Source: an uncultured Bacteroidales bacterium (GTDB lineage: Bacteria > Bacteroidota > Bacteroidia > Bacteroidales > Muribaculaceae). From it: DNA of 6,730 nucleotides. Positions within the stretch are counted from its first letter, which is position 1, and each line of letters opens with the position of its first letter. Below, piece after piece: positions 1-6,022 of this stretch. The translations under genes and the position numbers were made by a program. The stretch lies in contig UQMZ01000081.1 of NCBI GenBank assembly GCA_900542185.1, positions 1 to 6,730 on the forward strand, written 5' to 3'. The notes under the pieces were generated by a model. That model searched no databases. It was not told where the DNA came from and saw only the letters and a program-made list of their open reading frames with translations.

Positions 1-42
1 CTCTCTCCGTCGTCGGCAGCGTCAGATGTGTATAAGAGACAG
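1..42 (+). other. Untrimmed Illumina Nextera (Tn5) read-1 adapter
   Basis: Bases 10-42 match the full 33-nt Nextera read-1 adapter, ending in the 19-bp Tn5 mosaic end AGATGTGTATAAGAGACAG at 24-42. Bases 1-9 lie where the i5 index would sit in a library molecule and may be index-derived, though they do not exactly match an index I can recall. This is library-preparation sequence, not biology. Genomic sequence starts at base 43. Confidence 0.97.
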
Positions 43-45
43 CTA

Positions 46-77
46 TTTGCAGGGGTGGGAAAAATTTGGTAATTTTG
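46..77 (+). promoter_or_regulatory. Bacteroidota sigma-ABfr-type promoter upstream of def
   Basis: A -33 box TTTG at 46-49 is followed after 20 nt by a -7 box TAATTTTG at 70-77. This fits the known Bacteroidota consensus TTTG-N19-21-TAnnTTTG, recognised by the primary sigma factor of this phylum. Transcription would start near 84, giving a leader of roughly 77 nt before the def start at 161. The -33 box lies only 3 nt beyond the adapter junction, so anything further upstream is missing. The leader shows no obvious riboswitch or hairpin. Confidence 0.75.
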
Positions 78-160
78 CACTTTGAAATTAGAGCGACGTG
101 CAACGAAGCCGTTTCTACCTTAATTATAGGATAGCGGCTTTAATTAAACAGACTTTCACG

Positions 161-715
161 ATGGTATTACCAGTATATGTATACGGACACCCCGTATTGC
201 GCCGGGAGGCTGAGGATATAGAGCCCGATTACCCTGAATTGCAGAAACTTGTCAAAGACATGTTCGACACGATGTATGCCACCGAAGGCATCGGTCTCGC
301 CGCGCCGCAGATCGGCCGCAGCATCGCCGTCATCGTCATCGACGGGTCCGTGCTTGCTTCCGAATTCCTCGAATGCGCCGATTCCAAGATGGTGCTGATC
401 AATCCTCAGTTAGAGATTATCGAGGACCAGGCCCCCGTGTCGCGCAGCGAGGGCTGCCTGTCGCTGCCCGGACTCTCCGAGAACGTAAAGCGCGTGGAGC
501 ACGTGTCGCTCGAATGGGTCGACGAGAATTTCAAGCCTCACAAGCAGGAATTCTCCGGATTCCTGGCCCGTATCATCCAGCATGAGTACGACCATCTGTT
601 AGGCGAGGTTTTCACCGACCATATCGCCCCTATCCGCAAGCAGATGATACGTTCCAAACTCAACGCCTTCGAACGCGGCAAAGTCAAGTGCGATTACCGT
701 ACCGTAACCAAATAA
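161..715 (+). CDS. def: Peptide deformylase (Def)
   Basis: This cytoplasmic metalloenzyme removes the formyl group from the N-terminal formyl-methionine of nascent proteins. With the start at 161 the protein has 184 residues, usual for the family. All three deformylase motifs are present: GIGLAAPQIG at 43-52, EGCLS at 97-101 and HEYDH at 141-145. Metal ligands are therefore Cys99, His141 and His145, and Glu142 is the catalytic base. An in-frame ATG at 98 would add 21 residues, but it lies about 14 nt from the predicted transcription start. The family's conserved N-terminus, of the form M-x-LPVYVYGHPVLR in Bacteroidales, begins exactly at 161, so I chose the later start. There is no Shine-Dalgarno sequence, as usual in this phylum. 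ettA begins 8 bp downstream on the same strand, so the two are very probably co-transcribed from the promoter at 46-77. Confidence 0.96.
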   Translation: MVLPVYVYGHPVLRREAEDIEPDYPELQKLVKDMFDTMYATEGIGLAAPQIGRSIAVIVIDGSVLASEFLECADSKMVLINPQLEIIEDQAPVSRSEGCLSLPGLSENVKRVEHVSLEWVDENFKPHKQEFSGFLARIIQHEYDHLLGEVFTDHIAPIRKQMIRSKLNAFERGKVKCDYRTVTK

Positions 716-723
716 CCTGACAC

Positions 724-2409
724 ATGGCTGACGATAAAAAAGTTATTTTCTCGATGGTGGGCGTCTCCAAGATCGTACCCCCGCAGAAACAGATTCTTAA
801 AGACATTTACCTTTCGTTTTTCTACGGCGCCAAGATTGGCATCATCGGTCTGAACGGATCGGGAAAATCGACGCTTCTCAAGATCATAGCCGGCATCGAC
901 AAGTCCTATCAGGGCAACGTGGTGTTCTCGCCCGGTTACAGCATCGGCTATCTGGAGCAGGACCCGAAACTGGATCCCGAGAAGACCGTTCGCCAGGTGG
1001 TGGAGGAAGGCGTGCAGCACGTCATGGACCTGCTTAAGGAATATGACGAGGTGAACAACGCGTTCGGCGACCCCGAAGTACTGGAGGACGAGAACAAGAT
1101 GAACAAGCTGATAGAGCGTCAGGCCGAATTGCAGGACAAACTTGACGCGGCCGATGCCTGGAACATCGACAACCGTCTGGACCGCGCCATGGATGCACTG
1201 CGCTGTCCGCCGGACGACCAGCTGATCAAATACCTGTCCGGAGGCGAGCGCCGTCGCGTGGCTCTGTGCCGTCTGCTGCTGCAACAGCCCGACATCCTGT
1301 TGCTCGACGAGCCTACCAACCACCTGGACGCCGAGTCGGTGGAATGGCTGGAACAGCACCTTGCGCAGTATCCCGGCACTCTGATAGCCGTGACCCACGA
1401 CCGCTACTTCCTCGACCATGTGGCCGGCTGGATTCTGGAACTGGACCGTGGCGAGGGCATTCCATGGAAGGGCAACTATTCCTCGTGGCTTGAGCAGAAG
1501 ACACAGCGCATGGCTCAGGAGGAGAAGCAGGCGTCCAAACGCCGCAAGACCCTGGAACGCGAGCTGGAATGGATACACATGGCGCCCAAGGCACGTCAGG
1601 CCAAGGGAAAGGCGCGTCTGTCAAGCTACGACCGACTGCTGAACGAGGATCAGAAGGAACGTGAGGAAAAGCTGGAAATCTACATTCCCAACGGTCCACG
1701 TCTGGGCAACAAGGTGATCGAGGCCAACGGCGTGGCCAAGGCCTACGACGACAAGGTGCTGTTCTCCGACCTCAACTTCATGCTGCCGAGCAACGGCATC
1801 GTGGGCGTGATCGGTCCCAACGGTGCCGGCAAGACCACCCTGTTCCGTCTCATCATGGGGATGGAGAAGGCCGACAAGGGAACGTTCGACGTGGGCGACA
1901 CCGTCAAGATAGCATACGTGGACCAGAACCACAAGGATCTCAGCCCCGACAAGAGCGTGTACGAGGTTATCTCCCAGGGTGTGGAATCGTTCCGTATGGG
2001 AGGCCGCGACGTCAACGCTCGCGCCTATCTGTCGCGCTTCAATTTCACCGGTGCCGACCAGGAAAAGAAGATCGGTGTCCTCTCCGGAGGCGAGCGCAAC
2101 CGCCTGCACTTAGCTATGGCCCTTAAGAGTGAGGGCAACGTGCTGTTGCTCGACGAGCCTACCAACGACATCGACGTCAATACGTTGCGCGCGTTGGAGG
2201 AGGGTCTTGAGAACTTCGCCGGATGTGCCGTCGTAGTGAGCCACGATCGATGGTTCCTGGACCGTATCTCGACGCATATCCTTGCTTTCGAGGGCGACAG
2301 CAAGGTCACTTTCTTCGAAGGCAACTATTCGGAGTACGAAGAGTTCAAGAAGCGCCGCGACGGCGCCGACAGCACCCCGCACCGAATCCGATACCGCAAA
2401 CTTAATTAG
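724..2409 (+). CDS. ettA: Energy-dependent translational throttle protein EttA (ABC-F ATPase)
   Basis: This soluble ABC-F protein is known in E. coli to bind the ribosomal E site and gate the first elongation steps according to ATP/ADP level. It has 561 residues (E. coli EttA about 555), two ABC ATPase domains and no membrane segments. Domain 1 has Walker A GLNGSGKST at 42-50, signature LSGGE at 171-175, Walker B ending in Asp195-Glu196, and switch His225. Domain 2 has Walker A GPNGAGKTT at 364-372, signature LSGGE at 453-457, Walker B Asp477-Glu478 and switch His507. Both catalytic glutamates are intact. The linker at about 250-325 contains the EttA-type basic stretch ELEWIHMAPKARQAKGKAR (280-298), the region that contacts P-site tRNA. 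The C-terminal HRIRYRKL also resembles EttA. Other ABC-F members (Uup, YbiT, resistance proteins) are less likely because of linker sequence and length. It lies 8 bp after def, probably in one operon. Confidence 0.95.
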   Translation: MADDKKVIFSMVGVSKIVPPQKQILKDIYLSFFYGAKIGIIGLNGSGKSTLLKIIAGIDKSYQGNVVFSPGYSIGYLEQDPKLDPEKTVRQVVEEGVQHVMDLLKEYDEVNNAFGDPEVLEDENKMNKLIERQAELQDKLDAADAWNIDNRLDRAMDALRCPPDDQLIKYLSGGERRRVALCRLLLQQPDILLLDEPTNHLDAESVEWLEQHLAQYPGTLIAVTHDRYFLDHVAGWILELDRGEGIPWKGNYSSWLEQKTQRMAQEEKQASKRRKTLERELEWIHMAPKARQAKGKARLSSYDRLLNEDQKEREEKLEIYIPNGPRLGNKVIEANGVAKAYDDKVLFSDLNFMLPSNGIVGVIGPNGAGKTTLFRLIMGMEKADKGTFDVGDTVKIAYVDQNHKDLSPDKSVYEVISQGVESFRMGGRDVNARAYLSRFNFTGADQEKKIGVLSGGERNRLHLAMALKSEGNVLLLDEPTNDIDVNTLRALEEGLENFAGCAVVVSHDRWFLDRISTHILAFEGDSKVTFFEGNYSEYEEFKKRRDGADSTPHRIRYRKLN

Positions 2410-2417
2410 TTAGTTTA

Positions 2418-2556
2418 GTTTAAAGTTTAAGTTTAAAGTTTAGAAAATTGTGTAGTCAACGGGCAATCATTGACTGGACAAGGTATTCTCTAAACATTAA
2501 ACCCAAACTATAAACAAAAAAAGGTATTCTCTAAACATTAAACCCAAACTATAAAC
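2418..2556 (+). repeat. Imperfect inverted repeat with two alternative right arms
   Basis: A left arm at 2418-2448, made of GTTTAAA-like units, is the reverse complement (26 of 31 positions by eye, no gaps) of 2485-2515. Because that right arm lies inside a duplicated 36-bp unit, it pairs equally well with 2526-2556. Two mutually exclusive hairpins are therefore possible, with loops of 36 or 77 nt. The distal arm ends 6 nt before the start codon at 2563. The stems are A/T-rich and have no clear U-tract, so this is not a standard intrinsic terminator. It may be a dispersed intergenic repeat or a regulatory structure; function is unknown. Confidence 0.6.
2480..2556 (+). repeat. Exact 36-bp direct repeat before the transporter gene
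   Basis: Copies at 2480-2515 and 2521-2556 are identical over 36 bp and separated by AAAAA, giving a 41-bp period. Both begin AAGGTATTCTC and end CAAACTATAAAC. Flanking bases differ, so the repeat length is exact. The second copy ends 6 nt before the ATG at 2563. Perfect identity suggests a recent duplication or slippage event. I see no recognisable -7 promoter box in the 2410-2562 spacer, so the downstream gene may be read from the def-ettA operon or from an atypical promoter. Confidence 0.9.
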
Positions 2557-2562
2557 TGTAAC

Positions 2563-4254
2563 ATGGATTGGTTATTAGAGCTATTTGAACCAAACAACCT
2601 CTCCCTGCCGAGTACCATCATACTCTACTCGGTAGTGATTTTCACGGGTATCTACCTCGGGAAAATCAAGATTTTCGGAGTGTCCCTCGGCGTGACGTTC
2701 GTGCTGTTCGTCGGCCTGCTGCTGGGCCACTTCGGATATACCACCAGCCCGGAAGTGCTTAACTTCCTGCGTGACTTCGGTCTGATTCTGTTTATCTTCT
2801 CCATCGGTATGCAGGTCGGCCCCGGTTTCTTCTCGTCGTTCAAGGAGGGCGGCATCCGCATGAACCTGCTTGCCCTGTTGGGCATCAGCCTCAATGTGGC
2901 TGTCATGCTGGCCATCTATTACATCCAGGGCGGTGCGGAAGGAAGCACCTCGATCTCGCAGATGGTTGGTATCATGCAGGGAGCCGTGACCAATACCCCC
3001 GGTCTCGGTGCCGCACAGCAGACCTTCCTGCAGGTAGTGCCCGACGGCGGCAACGTCAGCCAGCAGATGTCAATGGGATATGCCGCGGCCTATCCCCTCG
3101 GCGTGATAGGCATCATCCTCACGATGATCCTGATCAAGGTCATCTTCAAGATCGACAACGCCAAGGAGACCGCCGAACTGGAAGCCGAGTCCAACAATAG
3201 TGAGCTCGCGCCCCACATGATGACGCTGCGCGTCACCAACGACCTGATCGACGGTCTGAACATGCTGAAGCTCCACACCCTGATTTCGGCCGATTATGTG
3301 GTGTCGCGTATCGAGCAGCCCGACGGCCATGTCATCATCCCCACGTCCAAGACCGAAGTACATCTCGGCGACCTCTGCCTCATCGTCTGCCAGGCTCAGG
3401 ACGAGGAAATATTCAACCGTTTCATCGGCCCCAGCGTCGAGAAGAAATGGGAAATGGAGCAGGGTCCCGTCGTTTCGCGCCGTGTGCTTGTGACCCGTAC
3501 CGAATACAACGGTGTCAAACTCGGCTCGCTTCACCTGCACGACGGTTATCAGCTTAACGTGACGCGCGTGAACCGTGCCGGCATGGACCTGGTGGCATCT
3601 TACGGTCTCCGACTACAGATGGGCGACCGACTCACCGTGGTAGGCAAGCTCACAGACATCGACAACCTGGCTGCCAAGTTAGGCAACTCCATGAAGCGAC
3701 TGAACGAGCCCAACCTCATCACCATGTTCATCGGCATCTTCCTCGGCATCGTGGTGGGTTGCATCCCGTTGCAGTTCCCCGGCATGACGGTGCCCATGAA
3801 GTTAGGTCTGGCCGGAGGCCCGCTTATCGTGGCCATCCTGCTCAGTGCGTATGGCCATAAGATACACCTGGTCACGTACACCAACTCGTCGGCCAACCTG
3901 CTGCTGCGTGAGTTAGGTATATGCCTGTTCCTCGCCTCCGTGGGCATAGCCGCCGGCAAGAACTTCGCCGCCACCGTCTTCACCCCCGAAGGCGCCACAT
4001 GGGTGCTGTATGGTTTCGCAATCACCATGATTCCGCTGCTGGTGATGGGCATCGTGGCCCGCGCCAAATACAAGATGAACTATTTCACCATCTGCGGTAT
4101 GATTTCCGGTTCATATACCGACCCGCCCGCACTGGCCTACGGTAACAAGATTGCGAACAACGACGCTCCCGCCGTCAGCTACTCCACCGTCTACCCCCTC
4201 ACCATGTTCATGCGTGTGGTCGCCGCCCAGTTGGTCATCCTGTTCTTCATATAA
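2563..4254 (+). CDS. YidE/AspT-family transporter with two RCK_C domains
   Basis: This is a predicted inner-membrane secondary transporter of the aspartate:alanine exchanger (AspT/YidE/YbjL) family. The 563 residues have the family layout. Hydrophobic segments lie at roughly 17-33, 39-57, 70-90, 100-121 and 170-196. Two soluble RCK_C (TrkA-C-like) domains follow at about 216-287 and 303-378. A second membrane half has segments near 385-404, 413-430, 447-465, 478-498 and 543-563. The duplicated antiporter signature appears as GIMQGAVTNTPGLGAAQ at 136-152 and GMISGSYTDPPALAYGN at 512-528, one in each half. RCK_C domains usually bind small ligands and regulate transport; which ligand is not visible here. 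Characterised relatives exchange amino acids or dicarboxylates, but the substrate of this branch is unknown, so I give no symbol. The gene lies 153 bp after ettA and ends at a strong terminator. The start at 2563 is the first ATG of the open frame and leaves the first membrane segment intact. Confidence 0.9.
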   Translation: MDWLLELFEPNNLSLPSTIILYSVVIFTGIYLGKIKIFGVSLGVTFVLFVGLLLGHFGYTTSPEVLNFLRDFGLILFIFSIGMQVGPGFFSSFKEGGIRMNLLALLGISLNVAVMLAIYYIQGGAEGSTSISQMVGIMQGAVTNTPGLGAAQQTFLQVVPDGGNVSQQMSMGYAAAYPLGVIGIILTMILIKVIFKIDNAKETAELEAESNNSELAPHMMTLRVTNDLIDGLNMLKLHTLISADYVVSRIEQPDGHVIIPTSKTEVHLGDLCLIVCQAQDEEIFNRFIGPSVEKKWEMEQGPVVSRRVLVTRTEYNGVKLGSLHLHDGYQLNVTRVNRAGMDLVASYGLRLQMGDRLTVVGKLTDIDNLAAKLGNSMKRLNEPNLITMFIGIFLGIVVGCIPLQFPGMTVPMKLGLAGGPLIVAILLSAYGHKIHLVTYTNSSANLLLRELGICLFLASVGIAAGKNFAATVFTPEGATWVLYGFAITMIPLLVMGIVARAKYKMNYFTICGMISGSYTDPPALAYGNKIANNDAPAVSYSTVYPLTMFMRVVAAQLVILFFI

Positions 4255-4275
4255 AGCATTGACACATTTTAAGAT

Positions 4276-4317
4276 AGCCCCGTTTGATTCATAAAAATAA
4301 TTAAACGGGGCTTTTTT
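4276..4317 (+). terminator. Intrinsic terminator after the transporter gene
   Basis: AGCCCCGTTT (4276-4285) pairs perfectly with AAACGGGGCT (4303-4312). The stem extends inwards by one G-U and three A-U pairs to about 14 bp around a 9-nt loop (4290-4298), and is followed by a T6 tract at 4312-4317. It begins 21 nt past the transporter stop codon and directly precedes the rubrerythrin promoter, so it separates the two transcription units. Confidence 0.92.
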
Positions 4318-4320
4318 AAT

Positions 4321-4351
4321 TTTGAGGTTAATCAAATTTTGACTAATTTTG
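4321..4351 (+). promoter_or_regulatory. Bacteroidota promoter for rubrerythrin
   Basis: TTTG at 4321-4324 is followed after 19 nt by TAATTTTG at 4344-4351, matching the phylum consensus. The -7 box is the same eight bases as in the def promoter. Transcription would start near 4358, leaving a leader of about 40 nt rich in A, with no Shine-Dalgarno sequence, before the ATG at 4398. The position, just after a terminator, supports an independent unit. I see no clear PerR- or OxyR-type operator. Confidence 0.78.
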
Positions 4352-4397
4352 TTTATACTTAGAACAGAGTATTGACAAACTAAAATAAACGATAGAA

Positions 4398-4955
4398 ATG
4401 GCAAAGAAATGGATTTGCACCGTATGCGGCTATATCGCAGAGGGTGAGACCGCTCCCGAGAAGTGCCCGATGTGCGGTGCTCCGCAGAGCAAGTTTAAGG
4501 AGCTGAACGAGGAGGACGCTCTGAATTTCGTAACCGAGCATGAGATTGGCGTAGCCAAGGGTACGAGCGAGGAGATGATCAAGGACCTGAACACTCACTT
4601 CATGGGCGAGTGCACAGAGGTAGGTATGTACCTGGCCATGTCCCGTCAGGCCGACCGCGAGGGTTATCCCGAAATCGCCGAGGCTTTCAAGCGTTACGCT
4701 TGGGAGGAGGCAGAGCACGCTTCCAAGTTCGCCGAGCTGCTCGGCGACATGGTATGGGACACCAAGACCAACCTTGACAAGCGCATGCACGCCGAGGCCG
4801 GCGCCAACGCCGACAAGATGCGTATCGCCCGCAACGCCAAGGAGGCCGGTCTGGACGCCATACACGACACCGTTCACGAGATGGCCAAGGACGAGGCCCG
4901 TCACGGCCGCGGCTTCGCAGGTCTCTACGAGCGCTACTTCGGAAACAAGAAATAA
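4398..4955 (+). CDS. rbr: Rubrerythrin, rubredoxin-first ('reverse') type
   Basis: This cytoplasmic non-haem iron protein reduces hydrogen peroxide in anaerobes, taking electrons through a rubredoxin centre to a diiron site. It has 185 residues. A short rubredoxin-like domain comes first, with iron ligands in CxxC pairs at Cys7/Cys10 and Cys23/Cys26. A ferritin-like four-helix domain follows, with probable diiron ligands Glu71, Glu104-x-x-His107 and Glu166-x-x-His169; Glu133 is a plausible further ligand. Classical rubrerythrins have the opposite order (diiron domain first), so this is the arrangement called reverse rubrerythrin. In the clostridial examples it supports NADH-dependent peroxide and oxygen reduction. 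No reductase partner gene is adjacent. It has its own promoter (4321-4351) and a hairpin just downstream, so it is probably a single-gene unit, plausibly stress-induced, although no operator is visible. Confidence 0.94.
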   Translation: MAKKWICTVCGYIAEGETAPEKCPMCGAPQSKFKELNEEDALNFVTEHEIGVAKGTSEEMIKDLNTHFMGECTEVGMYLAMSRQADREGYPEIAEAFKRYAWEEAEHASKFAELLGDMVWDTKTNLDKRMHAEAGANADKMRIARNAKEAGLDAIHDTVHEMAKDEARHGRGFAGLYERYFGNKK

Positions 4956-4982
4956 TCGAATAACGATTATATTTTCCCTCCC

Positions 4983-5020
4983 GGGGTGTGTCAGTTCTCG
5001 CGACTGGCGCACCCCTTCCT
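4983..5020 (+). terminator. Hairpin between convergent rbr and tilS, probable terminator
   Basis: GGGGTGTGTCAGT (4983-4995) pairs with ACTGGCGCACCCC (5003-5015) through a 13-bp stem including two G-U pairs, with a 7-nt loop. On the + strand it is followed by TTCCTTTAT, a weak U-rich tail, and it lies 27 nt past the rubrerythrin stop. Read on the - strand, where two pairs become A-C mismatches, the hairpin follows the tilS stop but has only an A-rich tail, so it would be a poorer terminator in that direction. Confidence 0.6.
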
Positions 5021-5038
5021 TTATAGTAGCGCCGGCTC

Positions 5039-5980
5039 TTAATCTGATATGAAGCGGAGGTCGGTGCGCGTGGCGCGTATTATGCCGTCGCGGACACACC
5101 ACTGTTTGCCGGTCTCGGGGCGCCCGTCGGTAAAAGTGGCCATAATCTCGCGGACTATATTGGATTTTGTGCCGTAGCGCGTCAGCCATTTATGCAGCAG
5201 CCATTGCGGAGCGGCGGAGTCCTTCAGCACCTTGTATGGCATCACGGATGGATCCTGCAGCGAATCAAGCTCGCGGGCGCCCAGCATATCGAGGGCCTCG
5301 GAATCCGACCTGAGATTGGATATGGTTGAAGTAATGGCCTTGCGTGCGCCGGTCCATTGCGTTTCTATCAGAGGCAGCAGCTCGTTACGGATGAAATTAC
5401 GGCGATAGTCCGACTTCAGGTTGGTGGAATCCGTGACATAAGACTGTCCTATCACATCAAGATATTGCAGTATCTCTGCGCGCGTGACGTGCAGCAACGG
5501 ACGGACCACGTTGTTGGCATCGGGCAGCATCCCGCGCAGCCCGTCTATACCGCAGCCCCTTAGCAGGTTCAGGAACAGAGTCTCGATATTGTCGTCCGCA
5601 TGATGAGCCACCGCTATCCGGTCGAAGCCGGTTTCCTGAAGCTTTTTATGGAAATATTCGTACCTCAGTTCGCGGCAGGCCACTTCAAGACTCACGGTGT
5701 GGGTAGCCTGATATGCAGGCACGTCGAAATGTACGATGTCGAGGGGAACGTCAAGGCCGCGGCACATTTCGATGCAGAAATTCATGTCGCGGTCGGATTC
5801 CGCGCCACGAAGATGGAAATTGCAATGCACCGCACGGACCCGGACCCCTATGTTACGAAGCACATACAGCAACGCCACCGAATCGGCTCCCCCGCTAAGG
5901 CCTAAAATGACCGATTGGATGCCCGGCATCAGCGCGCGTGCCTGCTGGTGAATCTTGGCCGTCAATGCGGAATGCTTCAT
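5039..5980 (-). CDS. tilS: tRNA(Ile)-lysidine synthase TilS, compact form
   Basis: TilS uses ATP and lysine to convert cytidine 34 of the tRNA-Ile2 (CAU) anticodon to lysidine, switching it from Met to Ile decoding; it is normally essential. The N-terminal PP-loop ATPase domain is complete: LSGGADS at 28-34, HHADDNIET at 126-134, GIDGLRGM at 144-151, RPLL at 160-163, DSTN at 184-187 and RNFIRNELLP at 194-203. The remaining ~100 residues look like the first C-terminal domain. At 313 residues it is about the size of the Aquifex enzyme (near 317), whereas E. coli (432) and most Bacteroidales forms I recall are longer and carry a further C-terminal tRNA-binding domain. Only 83 bp separate its stop from the convergent rbr gene, so no detached or frameshifted remnant can be there. 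It begins 26 nt after ruvX on the same strand and is probably co-transcribed with it. Confidence 0.93.
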   Translation of the reverse strand: MKHSALTAKIHQQARALMPGIQSVILGLSGGADSVALLYVLRNIGVRVRAVHCNFHLRGAESDRDMNFCIEMCRGLDVPLDIVHFDVPAYQATHTVSLEVACRELRYEYFHKKLQETGFDRIAVAHHADDNIETLFLNLLRGCGIDGLRGMLPDANNVVRPLLHVTRAEILQYLDVIGQSYVTDSTNLKSDYRRNFIRNELLPLIETQWTGARKAITSTISNLRSDSEALDMLGARELDSLQDPSVMPYKVLKDSAAPQWLLHKWLTRYGTKSNIVREIMATFTDGRPETGKQWCVRDGIIRATRTDLRFISD

Positions 5981-6022
5981 TATGATTATAGTCTTGGATT
6001 TGATAATTACAGTCTTGGATTT
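5981..6022 (-). repeat. 21-bp tandem duplication at the ruvX-tilS junction
   Basis: Read on the - strand, 6022-6002 and 6001-5981 are adjacent 21-bp units matching at 18 of 21 positions; each starts AAATCCAAGACT. The first unit contains the last codons and stop of ruvX, and the second ends exactly where the tilS ATG (5980) begins. Almost the whole ruvX-tilS spacer is therefore a second copy of the ruvX tail. Because 21 is a multiple of three, the second copy repeats the Asn-Pro-Arg-Leu-stop reading in the same frame. Confidence 0.85.

Noticed and set aside
10..42. Possible genuine Tn5/IS50 mosaic end marking a transposon.
   Set aside because: The mosaic end is preceded by the synthetic Nextera adapter sequence at the contig edge, so it comes from library preparation.
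98..160. N-terminal extension of Def from an ATG at 98.
   Set aside because: The family N-terminus starts at 161; the extra 21 residues match nothing expected and begin only about 14 nt from the predicted transcription start.
694..1578. Long open frame of 294 codons on the - strand inside ettA.
   Set aside because: It lies antisense to the fully conserved ettA frame, has valine- and histidine-rich composition typical of antisense frames, and shows no recognisable domain.
2480..2556. Possible CRISPR repeats (two exact 36-bp copies).
   Set aside because: The gap is only five A residues, far too short for a spacer, and the unit also matches an inverted arm nearby. It is a local duplication or intergenic repeat.
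4380..5189. Open frame of 269 codons on the - strand across rbr and the end of tilS.
   Set aside because: It overlaps two well-supported genes and the intergenic hairpin, and its sequence resembles no family. It is a by-product of GC-rich codon use.
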